From assembly GCA_965229005.1 (NCBI GenBank), contig CBDDIP010000001.1, forward strand, positions 868,001-932,000: DNA of 64,000 bases, given 5' to 3'. Within the stretch, counting starts at the first letter, position 1. Every line of letters starts with the position of its first letter. Below the pieces are notes generated by a model. It was not told the DNA's origin. It saw only the letters and a list, made by a program, of their open reading frames with translations, and did not search any database. The DNA is from CBDDIP01 sp965229005. GTDB lineage: Bacteria; Actinomycetota; Acidimicrobiia; Acidimicrobiales; Ilumatobacteraceae. Of this stretch, positions 8,572-17,425 are shown in pieces. Made by a program: the position numbers and the translations under genes.

Positions 8572-8603
8572 TTAGCACTCGCTGTTCTAGAGTGCTAGCA
8601 CTC
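8572..8603 (+). promoter_or_regulatory. CIRCE operator (HrcA site) with an extra overlapping palindrome
   Basis: TTAGCACTC (8572-8580), nine bases, then GAGTGCTAG (8590-8598) matches the CIRCE consensus TTAGCACTC-N9-GAGTGCTAA with one change. The right half is extended to a perfect 14-base palindrome GAGTGCTAGCACTC (8590-8603), giving a third GCACTC half-site. It lies about 75-105 bases upstream of groEL and should bind the HrcA repressor. A TTGCCG (8564) and TCTAGA-like box around it may be the promoter, which is less certain. Confidence 0.93.
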
Positions 8604-8676
8604 TCGCGCTGCGGTTGCCAACCGTGTCCGAGCCCTCATCCCATTCAGTGCCAACACTCACCGTGGAGGAATGCAC

Positions 8677-10299
8677 ATGCCGAAGTTGATCGCTTTTGAC
8701 GAGCAGGCTCGTCGAGGCCTGGAGGCGGGCATGAACAAGCTCGCCGACGCCGTGCGCGTCACGCTCGGGCCGAAGGGTCGCAACGTCGTCCTGGAGAAGA
8801 AGTGGGGCGCCCCCACGATCACCAACGACGGTGTGTCCATCGCCAAGGAGATCGAGCTCGAGGATCCCTACGAGCGCATCGGCGCCGAGCTGGTCAAGGA
8901 AGTCGCCAAGAAGACCGACGACGTCGCCGGTGACGGCACCACCACGGCCACCGTGCTGGCGTGGGCCCTCGTCCGCGAAGGCCTCCGCAACGTGGCCGCC
9001 GGCGCCAACCCGATGACCCTCAAGAAGGGCATCGAGGCCGGCGTCGCCGCCGCCGTGGAGAGCATCAAGGCGCTCGCCAAGGTCGTCGACAACAAGGAGC
9101 AGATCGCTCAGGTCGCAGCCATCTCGGCTGCTGACGCCGAGATCGGTGGCACCATCTCCGACGCGATCGACAAGGTCGGCAAGGACGGCGTCATCACCGT
9201 CGAGGAGAGCCAGACCTTCGGCATCGAGATGGACCTCGTCGAGGGCATGCGCTTCGACAAGGGCTACATCTCCCCGTACTTCGTCACCGACACGGATCGC
9301 ATGGAGGCCTCGCTCGACGACGCTTACGTGCTGCTCGTCAGCTCGAAGATCTCGTCGGTCCGCGACATGCTGCCGGTGCTCGAGAAGGTCATGCAGAGCG
9401 GTCGCCCGCTCGTCATCATCGCCGAGGACATCGAAGGCGAAGCGCTGGCCACCCTGGTCGTCAACAAGATCCGTGGCACGTTCAAGTCAGCCGCCGTCAA
9501 GGCCCCTGGCTTCGGCGAGCGCCGCAAGGCCATGCTGCAGGACATCGCCATCCTCACCGGCGGTCAGGTCATCAGCGAGGAAGTCGGCCTCAAGCTCGAC
9601 AACACCACGCTGGATCTGCTCGGCCGGGCCAAGAAGATCATCATCACCAAGGACGAGACCACCATCGTCGAGGGTGCTGGCGACGAGGACGACATCAAGG
9701 GCCGGATCAACCAGATCAAGGCCGAGATCGACAACACCGACAGCGACTACGACCGCGAGAAGCTCCAGGAGCGTCTCGCCAAGCTCAGCGGCGGCGTTGC
9801 CGTGCTGAAGGTCGGCGCCGCCACCGAGGTGGAGCTGAAGGAGAAGAAGCACCGCATCGAAGACGCGGTCAGCACCACCAAGGCCGCCATCGAAGAGGGC
9901 GTCGTGCCCGGCGGTGGCGTGGCGTTGCTGCGTGCCCAGCCGGCCGTGCTCGCTGCTGCTGACAAGCTCAGCGGTGACGAAGCCACCGGTGCCCGTCTGG
10001 TTGCCAAGGCACTCGAGGCTCCGCTGAAGCAGATCGCCGAGAACGCCGGCATGGAAGGTGGCGTCGTCGTCGAGAAGGTCAAGGGCCTGAAGGGCAACGA
10101 GGGACTCAACGCCGCCACCGGCGAGTACGAGGACCTCGTCAAGCTCGGCGTCATCGACGCTGCCAAGGTCACCCGCTCGGCGCTGCAGAACGCAGCCTCG
10201 ATCGCGGCCCTGTTCCTCACCACCGAGGCCGTGGTTGCCGACAAGCCGGAGTCCAACGGCGGCGGCGGCATGCCCGGCGGCGGTATGGAAGACTTCTGA
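8677..10299 (+). CDS. groL: Chaperonin GroEL (60 kDa)
   Basis: 540 residues, full family length. ATG 8677 is chosen over ATG 8671 because GGAGGA (8665-8670) then has a 6-base spacing. ATP-binding DGTTT follows Asp86, and the apical and equatorial domains are complete. The tail GGGGMPGGGMEDF is the canonical Gly-Met type of the main folding chaperonin. groES is not next to it, so the co-chaperonin must be encoded elsewhere. Heat-shock control by HrcA is expected from the CIRCE element upstream. A strong terminator follows. Confidence 0.98.
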   Translation: MPKLIAFDEQARRGLEAGMNKLADAVRVTLGPKGRNVVLEKKWGAPTITNDGVSIAKEIELEDPYERIGAELVKEVAKKTDDVAGDGTTTATVLAWALVREGLRNVAAGANPMTLKKGIEAGVAAAVESIKALAKVVDNKEQIAQVAAISAADAEIGGTISDAIDKVGKDGVITVEESQTFGIEMDLVEGMRFDKGYISPYFVTDTDRMEASLDDAYVLLVSSKISSVRDMLPVLEKVMQSGRPLVIIAEDIEGEALATLVVNKIRGTFKSAAVKAPGFGERRKAMLQDIAILTGGQVISEEVGLKLDNTTLDLLGRAKKIIITKDETTIVEGAGDEDDIKGRINQIKAEIDNTDSDYDREKLQERLAKLSGGVAVLKVGAATEVELKEKKHRIEDAVSTTKAAIEEGVVPGGGVALLRAQPAVLAAADKLSGDEATGARLVAKALEAPLKQIAENAGMEGGVVVEKVKGLKGNEGLNAATGEYEDLVKLGVIDAAKVTRSALQNAASIAALFLTTEAVVADKPESNGGGGMPGGGMEDF

Positions 10300-10312
10300 G
10301 CAACAGCTCGCA

Positions 10313-10344
10313 GAAGGGCCCGGTGCTTCGGCGCCGGGCCCTTC
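10313..10344 (+). terminator. Intrinsic terminator of groEL
   Basis: A 14-bp GC-rich stem (10313-10326 with 10331-10344, one G-T wobble) closes on a TTCG tetraloop and is followed by TCGTTCT. It starts 14 bases after the groEL stop codon. Confidence 0.9.
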
Positions 10345-10359
10345 GTCGTTCTCGGGCGC

Positions 10360-10403
10360 TCAGGCATCACAGGTTGCGCCCTGAGCAAACCTGTGACGCC
10401 TGA
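10360..10403. repeat. Inverted repeat, 16-base arms, with an alternative pairing
   Basis: TCAGGCATCACAGGTT (10360-10375) and its near-complement at 10388-10403 (one mismatch) flank 12 bases. The inner GCTCAGG (10358-10364) can instead pair with CCTGAGC (10380-10386). It lies between the groEL terminator and the transglutaminase gene, 77 bases before the latter's start. A second terminator or a 5'-leader structure is possible. Confidence 0.5.
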
Positions 10404-10479
10404 CTGAGCTGACGAACAAGTTCACGCAGCCGTGATCTACGTGGGTTTCACTTCGGCCGGATTGGTGAAAGGGTGCGAC

Positions 10480-11298
10480 ATGGACATCGACGTCGGCTGC
10501 CACTTCGTCTTCGAGGTTCCCTTTCCCGCGCACGCCATCGTGATGGTCGAGCCGCATTCGTACGAACGGCCGAACTTGGTCAGCGAGCAGTTCGACGTCG
10601 AGCCGTACGCGCCATCGAGCATCTACTTCGACCACTTCGGCAACGTCTGCCGGCGCATCACGCTGGACGGTCCGACCGTCGAGATCGACTTCCGTGCCCG
10701 GATGATCTCCAGCGGCGAGCCGGATCCGATCCACCGTGACGCCATGGCGGTGCCGCCCAACGTGCTGCCCGCCGAGGCGCTGACGTTCCTGCTGCCGAGC
10801 CGCTACTGCGAGTCCGATCAGATGATCAACCGCGCCGTCGAGCTCTTCGGGCACATGGCCCAGGGGTGGGACCAGGTGCAGGCGATCTGCGACTGGGTGC
10901 ACGCCGAGGTTCGCTTCGACTACATGTCGTCGTCGCCCTCGCACTCGGCGATGAGCGTGCTCGAGGCACGCGTCGGCGTGTGCCGCGACTTCACCCACCT
11001 GGCCATCGGCATGTGCCGGGCGTTGAACCTGCCGGCTCGCTACGTCTTCGGCTACCTCCCCGACATCGGCATCGTGCCGAACGGTTCGCCAATGGACTTC
11101 TGCGCGTGGATGGAGGTCTACCTGGGCGACAGCTGGCACACCTTCGACCCGCGCAACAACCGCCCGCGCGTCGGACGCGTCGTCATCGGTCGGGGTCGCG
11201 ACGCCGCCGACGTTGCGATGGTCACGTCGTTCGGTCTGCTCACGCTCGTCGACATGACGGTGCAGGCCGAGGAAGCCCCTGCGGCCGCTGCCGACTGA
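10480..11298 (+). CDS. Transglutaminase-like cysteine protease-fold protein
   Basis: 272 residues from ATG 10480, preceded by GAAAGGG at a good spacing; the in-frame GTG at 10432 lacks this. The N-terminal 90 residues form the beta-rich domain often preceding bacterial transglutaminase-like domains. The catalytic triad is visible: Cys168 in GVCRDFTHL, His220 and Asp223 in SWHTFDPR. There is no signal peptide, so it should act in the cytoplasm, probably as a peptidase or amidase. The substrate is unknown. Confidence 0.85.
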   Translation: MDIDVGCHFVFEVPFPAHAIVMVEPHSYERPNLVSEQFDVEPYAPSSIYFDHFGNVCRRITLDGPTVEIDFRARMISSGEPDPIHRDAMAVPPNVLPAEALTFLLPSRYCESDQMINRAVELFGHMAQGWDQVQAICDWVHAEVRFDYMSSSPSHSAMSVLEARVGVCRDFTHLAIGMCRALNLPARYVFGYLPDIGIVPNGSPMDFCAWMEVYLGDSWHTFDPRNNRPRVGRVVIGRGRDAADVAMVTSFGLLTLVDMTVQAEEAPAAAAD

Positions 11299-11304
11299 CC
11301 CGGC

Positions 11305-13527
11305 TCAGGTCCAGACGCCGAAGAGGTCGACGACGATCTGCGCCGGCACGCTCGAGTAGACGCAGCCGTACCCGCGAGACGGCGGGAGCAACGCCGAGCT
11401 GCCGACGGTGTCCAGTGGGAGGTAGTTCGAGTTGCTCGTCCCCGGCCACTGGCTGGTCAGGCATGGGTAGGCGGTGAGGTAGCCGGCACCGGCGGTCTCA
11501 GTCGCCGTGAGGTTCACCTGCGCGGCGGTGACGTTGCCGAGGGCGACCACCTCGGACAGGTTCGACGGGTGGCGATGATGCCCGTTGACTCGCGAGTCCT
11601 GCAGCCGCACGGGCCCGACCGGCACGTAGCGCGACGACGCGCCCGGGCGGTACTCGCCGACGACGTCGACGATCAGATCGGTGTCGCCGAAGGAGTACAG
11701 GCAGACCTTGCCGCCGGTGCCGACGCGAACGTTGACGAGGTTCGGGCGAGTGATGCCGTGCTTCGGGTTCAGCGCCGACACGGTCGGTTGGGCCACGCCG
11801 CACGGCCACACCGTGACGTAACCGTCGCCCCACGGGTTCACCGCGGTGACGGTGAGCGCCACGGCGACAGCGGTGGAACCACTGGGCACCACGGGCACCT
11901 CGATCGACGTGCCGGGTGACAGGCGCGTGCTGCCACCTTGGCCCGAGCGAGTGTCGGCGACGCGACGCGAGGTGGACACGAGACCGACGTTGGAGGTCGT
12001 CGTCAGCCAGCCGTTGAGATCGACGAGCAGATCGGTGGCGACCGAGGCGGTGAAGCAGATCCGTCCGTCACCGATCGGCACGATCGCCGCGTTGGTCACC
12101 GCCTGGCCGACGGCCGGGTTGAGGTTGGACGTCGACGGCTCGGCCTGGTTGCAGGCGAAGGCGCGCACGAAGCCGGGCCCGGCGGTCTGGTCGCTCGTGA
12201 GGTTGAGTGCGACGGCAGTCGTTCCCGCGGGTACGCGCCCGCGCAGGTCGAGCGTTGCCGGCGCGCCCGGGTTCAACCGGCCGAACTGCTGCGCGGGCTT
12301 GCGCGTGTCGACCAGCCGTTCCGGATCGACCGGCACGAACCCGGCGCCGCTCCCGGCGACCGTGAACGCCGGCGGCGTCGCCGCCGAACCCGACGGAGAC
12401 ATCGCCGGCACTGGCACCGAGTAGAAGGTCGGGCGGTAGAGGAAGGCGTTCGCTCGCCACAGCGCGAAGTCGCCGCCGTTCGACAGGGCGATGGTCATCT
12501 TGCCGCTGGCATCGAGCCACGGCATCAGGAACGCGCCGTAGTTGCCGCAGTTGGTCTGGCACTTCCGGTCGCCGAGCACGTTGATCGTCTGCACCGTCTG
12601 CCACGGGCCCTGCGGTGTCGGCGAGCGATCGACCGAGATCGTCGTGCCCCACCACTCGTCGTTCTTGGTCACGTTGACGAACACGTCGCCGAACCACTGC
12701 ACGCTCATCGGGTTGGCTGCGCCCCGCGAGAACACCGACACCGCGGCCGCAGCGTTGGTGGTCCAGCCACTGCCGTTCCAGTACTCCGGCGCGGCGTCGA
12801 AGTGTCCGACCGGCACGCGGGCGAGGTACTCGTGGGGCATGCACGCCGAGTCGAACTGCGCCGAGCTGGTCGGCGCGTGGATGAACTGGCGGTAGCAGTG
12901 CCCGTAGAGGTAGCTGTACTGGTCGGTGGAGACCACCGACCAGCCGTACAGCGACGGGCTCGAGTTCGGCGCCTTGGCGAAGCTGACGACGTTCAGCGTG
13001 TTCGGGTTGATCTTCGCCAGCCACGTCGCCACCGGGGCAGCAGGAGCCTGCGCGCCGGTGCCGTTCGGGTTGTACATCTCGACCATGAACACCCAGAGGT
13101 TGCCGTCGTAGCCGATCTCGCCGTCCATCGGCCAGAACCAGCGGCGGCTGTCCTGCGTCAACGAATCGCCGATCAGATCGAGCCCGCGTCCACCGAGGAT
13201 CGTGAAGCAGTCGCCCGCCTCGATCAGCCCGGCGTTGTGGGCAGCGTTCGTGGTCGAGTCGCGCAGGTCGTTGTCGTTGCTGAAGTGGAGGTCCTGGAAC
13301 AACCACAGCACGCGGCCGTCCGGCAGTGGGTACGCGTGCGGGTAGTCACCGCCACCGAAGCCTGCCTGCGAGGGCGTCGCCCCGGCACCGACCTGGTTGA
13401 ACACCGCGTTCAGCGATCCGGCGTCCAGCGTGTGCGGGGCGCACGAGGCGGCGTGCACCGTTGGGGCTCGCCCCGGCAGCACCGCGAGCGACGCCACTGC
13501 CAGCACCACCGCGAGGACCTTGCGCAT
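11305..13527 (-). CDS. Secreted beta-propeller protein with three C-terminal surface repeats
   Basis: 740 residues from ATG 13527 with a cleavable signal peptide (cleavage near residue 26, after VHA). Residues about 30-365 resemble DUF4185-like five-bladed propellers that often bind or process glycans (LPDGRVLWLFQDLHF, DGEIGYDGNLWVFMVEMYN, LSNGGDFALWRAN). The rest is three copies of a roughly 125-residue domain, each starting with a VDPERLVDTR, SRRVADTR or VGPVRLQDSR motif and ending with a VDLNGW, VDVVGEY or VDLFGVW strand. These repeats are frequent on secreted proteins of Acidimicrobiia and relatives. No active site was assigned. It is convergent with the transglutaminase gene, 6 bases apart. 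Confidence 0.75.
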   Translation of the reverse strand: MRKVLAVVLAVASLAVLPGRAPTVHAASCAPHTLDAGSLNAVFNQVGAGATPSQAGFGGGDYPHAYPLPDGRVLWLFQDLHFSNDNDLRDSTTNAAHNAGLIEAGDCFTILGGRGLDLIGDSLTQDSRRWFWPMDGEIGYDGNLWVFMVEMYNPNGTGAQAPAAPVATWLAKINPNTLNVVSFAKAPNSSPSLYGWSVVSTDQYSYLYGHCYRQFIHAPTSSAQFDSACMPHEYLARVPVGHFDAAPEYWNGSGWTTNAAAAVSVFSRGAANPMSVQWFGDVFVNVTKNDEWWGTTISVDRSPTPQGPWQTVQTINVLGDRKCQTNCGNYGAFLMPWLDASGKMTIALSNGGDFALWRANAFLYRPTFYSVPVPAMSPSGSAATPPAFTVAGSGAGFVPVDPERLVDTRKPAQQFGRLNPGAPATLDLRGRVPAGTTAVALNLTSDQTAGPGFVRAFACNQAEPSTSNLNPAVGQAVTNAAIVPIGDGRICFTASVATDLLVDLNGWLTTTSNVGLVSTSRRVADTRSGQGGSTRLSPGTSIEVPVVPSGSTAVAVALTVTAVNPWGDGYVTVWPCGVAQPTVSALNPKHGITRPNLVNVRVGTGGKVCLYSFGDTDLIVDVVGEYRPGASSRYVPVGPVRLQDSRVNGHHRHPSNLSEVVALGNVTAAQVNLTATETAGAGYLTAYPCLTSQWPGTSNSNYLPLDTVGSSALLPPSRGYGCVYSSVPAQIVVDLFGVWT

Positions 13528-13557
13528 CCCCAAAGGCTACGGCCAGTGTTCGAATCA

Positions 13558-13610
13558 GCACCCAGAGCGACCCGAGCGGGTGATTTTGTCGACGGAACCA
13601 GTCTGGGTGC
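13558..13610. promoter_or_regulatory. Palindromic site upstream of the propeller gene
   Basis: GCACCCAGA (13558-13566) and its exact complement TCTGGGTGC (13602-13610) enclose a smaller inverted repeat ACCCG-AG-CGGGT. It lies 31-83 bases upstream of the minus-strand start at 13527, where an operator or leader hairpin could sit. No regulator is known for it. Confidence 0.35.
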
Positions 13611-13684
13611 CATCGCTGGGCAGCGACCTGGCGCTTCCCGGTCCAGCTGACGCCCAGAGTTCTGGCGCCCCAGGCGGGCGGAGA

Positions 13685-13960
13685 TCAGCCGCCGGCGACG
13701 GCGGGAATGATGCTGACGGTCTCGCCGTCGGGCACCTTGGTGTCGAGCCCGTCGAGGTAGCGGACGTCGTCATCGGCGACGAACAGGTTGACGAACTTGC
13801 GCATCGCGCCGGACTCGTCGAGCAGGCGATCCTTGAAGCCGGGGTGAGCGGCATCGAGGTTGGCGATGACGTCGGAGAGCACGTCGCCCTCCACCTGGAC
13901 CTGGGACGCGCCGCCCGAGAGGGGGCGCAGCGTGGTGGGGATGCGAACGGTCACTGCCAT
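13685..13960 (-). CDS. cysO: CysO-like sulfur carrier (MoaD/ThiS fold)
   Basis: 91 residues ending in the GG tail that is adenylated and thiocarboxylated in this ubiquitin-like family. The pattern VRIPTTLRPLSGG, then RKFVNLFVADDDVRYLDGLDTKVPDGETVSIIPAVAGG (in two parts: FVN-Y/F-V-x-DEDVR and SIIPAVAGG) closely follows M. tuberculosis CysO, which feeds sulfur to the cysteine synthase CysM. Neither cysM nor the mec protease gene is adjacent, so MoaD-like use is also possible. It lies 29 bases downstream of the amidase stop codon on the same strand. Confidence 0.85.
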   Translation of the reverse strand: MAVTVRIPTTLRPLSGGASQVQVEGDVLSDVIANLDAAHPGFKDRLLDESGAMRKFVNLFVADDDVRYLDGLDTKVPDGETVSIIPAVAGG

Positions 13961-13989
13961 GTGTGAAAGCCTACCTGACGGGTCGGGAA

Positions 13990-15432
13990 TCAAGCGAAAA
14001 GCGGCGGGATGCGGCCGGCCCACGGCCGCGCCACTTCGAGCTGTGCGGCGATTCGCACCAAGACGTCCTCGCGGCCGAACCCGGCAACGAGCTGCACGCC
14101 CACCGGAAGACCCTCGGCCGTCCAGTGCAACGGCAGGCTGATCGCCGGTTGGCCGGTGACGTTGAGCTGCGCGGTGAACTGCATCAGCTCAGCGACGCGT
14201 GACGAGCCCTGCGGGCCACTGAGGTATCCGATCAGCGGGGGCGGCGCAGCGATCACCGGTGCGAGCAGCAGATCGAAGCCGACGCTGCCATCGGCCGGTT
14301 GCCACCACGACAGCACCTCGCGGCACCACGCGTGCTGAGCGGCCACCACCTCGAACAGATCGGCCGCCGACACCGCCGCACCCATCTCGCCGTAGAAGAC
14401 GTTGTCCGGCTCGAGGTCGCCATCCTGGAGCGGACGGCCGAGCGTCCGCTCCAGCGAGCGAACGTCGGCTGCCGTCGCCGCGGCCATGACGGTGACGAAG
14501 CGACGAGCGAGGTCGGGGTCGAACATCGCCGCCGGGCACGCCGGCTCGACCCGGTGGCCCAACGATTCCAGCAGGGCCGCGGCACCGGCGATCGAGGCAG
14601 CGATCTCCGGGTGCGCGTCGAAGCCCGGCGTGCGATCCATCATCCCGATGCGCAGCGATCCGGGCGACACGCCGAGCTCGTCGGCCAACGGACGAGCGAA
14701 CGGCGGTGCGGTGTACGGGTCGCCTGGCTCGTAGCCGGCGATCATGTCGAGCACGGTGGCGCTGTCGCGCACGCTGCGAGTGACGACGCCGTCGATCGTG
14801 TAGCCGGCCCACCCCTCGCCGGTGTGCGGCGCCAGGCTGACGCGACCGCGAGACGGCTTCAGGCCGACGAGGCCGCACTCGGACGCAGGCACGCGGATGG
14901 AACCGCCGCCGTCGTTGGCGTGGCCGACGGCGACGATGCCGGCGGCAACCGCAGCAGCAGAGCCGCCGGACGAACCGCCGGTGCTGTGGTCGGTGTTCCA
15001 CGGGTTGCGCGACGGGCCCTGCGCCAGCGGTTCGGTGGTGATCGTGCTGCCCCACTCCGGCGTGTTCGTGCGTCCGATGGCGATCAGACCGAGGCGACGA
15101 AACCGTCGGTACAGCGCGGAGTCCACCGATTCGCGATGATCGATCGCCTTCAGCGCGCGCACGCCTTGGTGGTGCGGCTCACCGGCCATCGGGCAACCGA
15201 GGTCCTTGACGACGAACGGCACGCCCGCCAGCGGCGCGCTTGCGTCGACATCGGCCGCTTCGGCCAGTGCGGCCTCGAACCGCGGGTGGATGATCGCGTT
15301 GATCGTCGGGTTCACTCGGCCTGCGGCGTCCACCGCGGCGGCGACCAGCTCCGTCGCCGAGACCTGCTTGCTGCGCACCAGTTCTGCCTGCGCGGTGGCG
15401 TCGAGGTGCAGTGCGTCGTTGGGCGATCCCAT
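13990..15432 (-). CDS. Amidase-signature family hydrolase
   Basis: 480 residues. The Ser-cisSer-Lys machinery is visible: Lys in PFVVKDLG, and the Gly/Ser-rich DHSTGGSSGGSAAAVAAG that holds the cis-Ser and nucleophilic Ser. The length and C-terminal TGQPAISLPLHWTAEGLPVGVQLV block fit stand-alone amidases such as 6-aminohexanoate-cyclic-dimer hydrolase rather than GatA, which occurs with gatB/C. It hydrolyses an amide; the substrate is unknown. cysO follows it on the same strand and glycerate kinase is divergent, with 25 bases between the start codons. Confidence 0.9.
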   Translation of the reverse strand: MGSPNDALHLDATAQAELVRSKQVSATELVAAAVDAAGRVNPTINAIIHPRFEAALAEAADVDASAPLAGVPFVVKDLGCPMAGEPHHQGVRALKAIDHRESVDSALYRRFRRLGLIAIGRTNTPEWGSTITTEPLAQGPSRNPWNTDHSTGGSSGGSAAAVAAGIVAVGHANDGGGSIRVPASECGLVGLKPSRGRVSLAPHTGEGWAGYTIDGVVTRSVRDSATVLDMIAGYEPGDPYTAPPFARPLADELGVSPGSLRIGMMDRTPGFDAHPEIAASIAGAAALLESLGHRVEPACPAAMFDPDLARRFVTVMAAATAADVRSLERTLGRPLQDGDLEPDNVFYGEMGAAVSAADLFEVVAAQHAWCREVLSWWQPADGSVGFDLLLAPVIAAPPPLIGYLSGPQGSSRVAELMQFTAQLNVTGQPAISLPLHWTAEGLPVGVQLVAGFGREDVLVRIAAQLEVARPWAGRIPPLFA

Positions 15433-15457
15433 GGGCGCGAACCCTAGGCTCGGTCAG

Positions 15458-16456
15458 ATGCGCGTGGTTGCAGCGGTCGACAAGTTCCGCGGCACCGCGA
15501 CCGCTGCGCAGGTCGCCGCAGCCATCGGGCACGCCTGCTGGGAGCTCGGCCTGGACTGCGTGGAGGTACCCGTCGCCGACGGCGGCGAGGGCACGCTCGA
15601 CGCACTCGGCGGGGCGAACCGCACCTCGACGGTGACCGGACCATTGGGCGATGCGGTGCAGGCCGAGTGGCGGATGCACCGCACCACAGCGGTGATCGAG
15701 ATGGCGCGAGCGTCTGGACTGGCGTTGATCGGCGGGCCGACGAAGAACGACGCAATCGCAGCGAGCACGGCCGGTACGGGCGAGCTGATCGACATGGCCC
15801 TCGACGCCGGGGCGAAGCGAATCATCGTCTGCCTCGGTGGGTCCGCGACCACCGATGGCGGATTGGGTGCACTGCGTGCCATTCACGCGCCGCACCGCAT
15901 CCGCGGCATTGAGCTGCTCGTCGCGTGCGACGTGCGCACCCACTTCGTCGACGCCGCCGAGGTCTTCGGCCCGCAGAAGGGCGCCACCCCTGCGCAGGTG
16001 CGGTTGCTCAGCGGTCGGCTGGAACGACTGGCCCAGGTGTACCAGCACGACTACGGCGTGGACGTCCGCGAGGTGGAGGGCTCCGGCGCCGCCGGAGGGC
16101 TCGCGGGTGCGCTCGTCGCGCTCGGCGGCAAGCTCGTGGCCGGCTTCGACCTCGTCGCCGACGAGCTCGATCTGCACGACGCGATCCGCGAGGCGGACAT
16201 CGTCGTCACCGGTGAGGGTTACCTCGACGAGCAGAGCTTCGAGGGCAAGGTGGTCGGCGGCGTGCAGGCGATCGCCGACGACGCAGGCAAGCGCGTGGGG
16301 GCGATCGTCGGCGACGCCGCCGATGAAGCACGGGCGCGCATCGACCACATCACGTTGGTCGACGAGTACGGGTTGGAGCGTGCGATGAACGAGCCGCTGT
16401 GGTGCATCGAGCACGCCGCGGCAACGCTCCTCGATCGGCTCAGGTCGTCGCGGTGA
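15458..16456 (+). CDS. glxK: Glycerate kinase (GlxK/GarK family)
   Basis: 332 residues from ATG 15458 (MRVVAAVDKFRGTATAAQVA). Family marks are VPVADGGEGTLDAL, CLGGSATTDGG and the late VVTGEGYLDEQS block. It phosphorylates D-glycerate with ATP to 2-phosphoglycerate, linking glyoxylate and serine catabolism to glycolysis. It is slightly short for the family (about 370). Its last 17 bases overlap the convergent LytR_C gene. Confidence 0.92.
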   Translation: MRVVAAVDKFRGTATAAQVAAAIGHACWELGLDCVEVPVADGGEGTLDALGGANRTSTVTGPLGDAVQAEWRMHRTTAVIEMARASGLALIGGPTKNDAIAASTAGTGELIDMALDAGAKRIIVCLGGSATTDGGLGALRAIHAPHRIRGIELLVACDVRTHFVDAAEVFGPQKGATPAQVRLLSGRLERLAQVYQHDYGVDVREVEGSGAAGGLAGALVALGGKLVAGFDLVADELDLHDAIREADIVVTGEGYLDEQSFEGKVVGGVQAIADDAGKRVGAIVGDAADEARARIDHITLVDEYGLERAMNEPLWCIEHAAATLLDRLRSSR

Positions 16457-17054
16457 CCGGATCGGTCGACGACGTGACACCCATCATCTCGTCGATGGTC
16501 TTGCCGGCCTTGTCGGCGCCGAGCATGACGAGCACGCCGCAGCCCGCAGGCAGCACGGCGTCCTTGGTCTGCACGGGTGAGGGTGCCTTCTCCACCGTGA
16601 CGCCGGCGCCGAGGTAGTGGGCAACGGAGTTGGCCACGTTCTGAGAACCGGCGACGCTCTCGTCGTAGAGCACCTTCGTGGTGGGCAGACGAACCGTGGC
16701 GTTGGTGGGATCGGCCATGTCGAACTTCAACACCGCGAGCTGCGTGCTCAACCCACCGGCGGCGCCGTCCTGGTTGGCAGCGTTGGCCACCTGGACCTTG
16801 GAGCCGGTGGTGACCGGCACGAAGACGCTCGACGGCGGATCGGTGACGACGACGACCTCGCTGCCGGGCGTGGTGCCGACCGGCGACGACGGCACGGTGG
16901 GCGTCGCGCTGGAGCCGCCGTCGTCGTCGCGGATGTTCTTGATGATGAAGAACGCCACGACCACCGCGACCACCGCGACGACGATGGCGACGGTTGATCC
17001 GGCCGGCGAACCGGAACTCGGTGGACGGCCCGTCCGGGGTTGTTCACTGCTCAT
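16440..17054 (-). CDS. Membrane-anchored LytR_C-domain protein (VirR-like)
   Basis: 204 residues: a short cytoplasmic N-terminus, one membrane segment (about 22-41, VAIVVAVVAVVVAFFII), a Pro/Thr/Ser linker and a LytR C-terminal domain (SKVQVANAANQDGAAGGLS onward). Start ATG 17054 overlaps the upstream DUF3263 stop (ATGA), so the two are translationally coupled. The same gene pair occurs in M. tuberculosis (Rv0430-Rv0431), where the second protein, VirR, affects envelope integrity and vesicle release. A cell-envelope role is inferred. Confidence 0.85.
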   Translation of the reverse strand: MSSEQPRTGRPPSSGSPAGSTVAIVVAVVAVVVAFFIIKNIRDDDGGSSATPTVPSSPVGTTPGSEVVVVTDPPSSVFVPVTTGSKVQVANAANQDGAAGGLSTQLAVLKFDMADPTNATVRLPTTKVLYDESVAGSQNVANSVAHYLGAGVTVEKAPSPVQTKDAVLPAGCGVLVMLGADKAGKTIDEMMGVTSSTDPVTATT

Positions 17055-17335
17055 GCGTGCCCTCCACGATCGCTGGTGCTTGCCTCAGCCGCGCCATCGA
17101 GTCGTGCCCGGCGGCGTCGTTCACGGGTGCGACGAAGGCGGCGAACCACCAGAGGATCGAACTCGAGAGCCGCCGGGAGATCGATCACCCGGTTGAGTTC
17201 GAGATTGTATTCCTCCAAGGAACTGGCAAAACGCGCGCGGATCGTGTTGTGCCGATCTTGGTCGAGCGTGAACCAGGTCGCCTCGAATTCGATGATGGCG
17301 CGTTCGCGTTCGGAGAGCTGATCGACGTTGGTCAC
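17051..17335 (-). CDS. DUF3263 protein
   Basis: 94 residues from GTG 17335. The core LSERERAIIEFEATWFTLDQ and IRARFASSLEEYNLELNRVID is the DUF3263 pattern, a small helical domain with a helix-turn-helix-like, DnaJ-free layout. The C-terminus is very basic (RRLRRTRERRRRARLDG), suggesting nucleic-acid contact. It is the first gene of a two-gene unit with the LytR_C protein and overlaps it by 4 bases. The molecular function of the family is unknown. Confidence 0.85.
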   Translation of the reverse strand: MTNVDQLSERERAIIEFEATWFTLDQDRHNTIRARFASSLEEYNLELNRVIDLPAALEFDPLVVRRLRRTRERRRRARLDGAAEASTSDRGGHA

Positions 17336-17425
17336 GACCCCAGCCTGCCCGGCGGCAACGACCAACACAAGCACCCTCGGCGCGGCACGTCGACGGTGCC
17401 CGCGGCGGGTTAGGGTCGCGACCCG

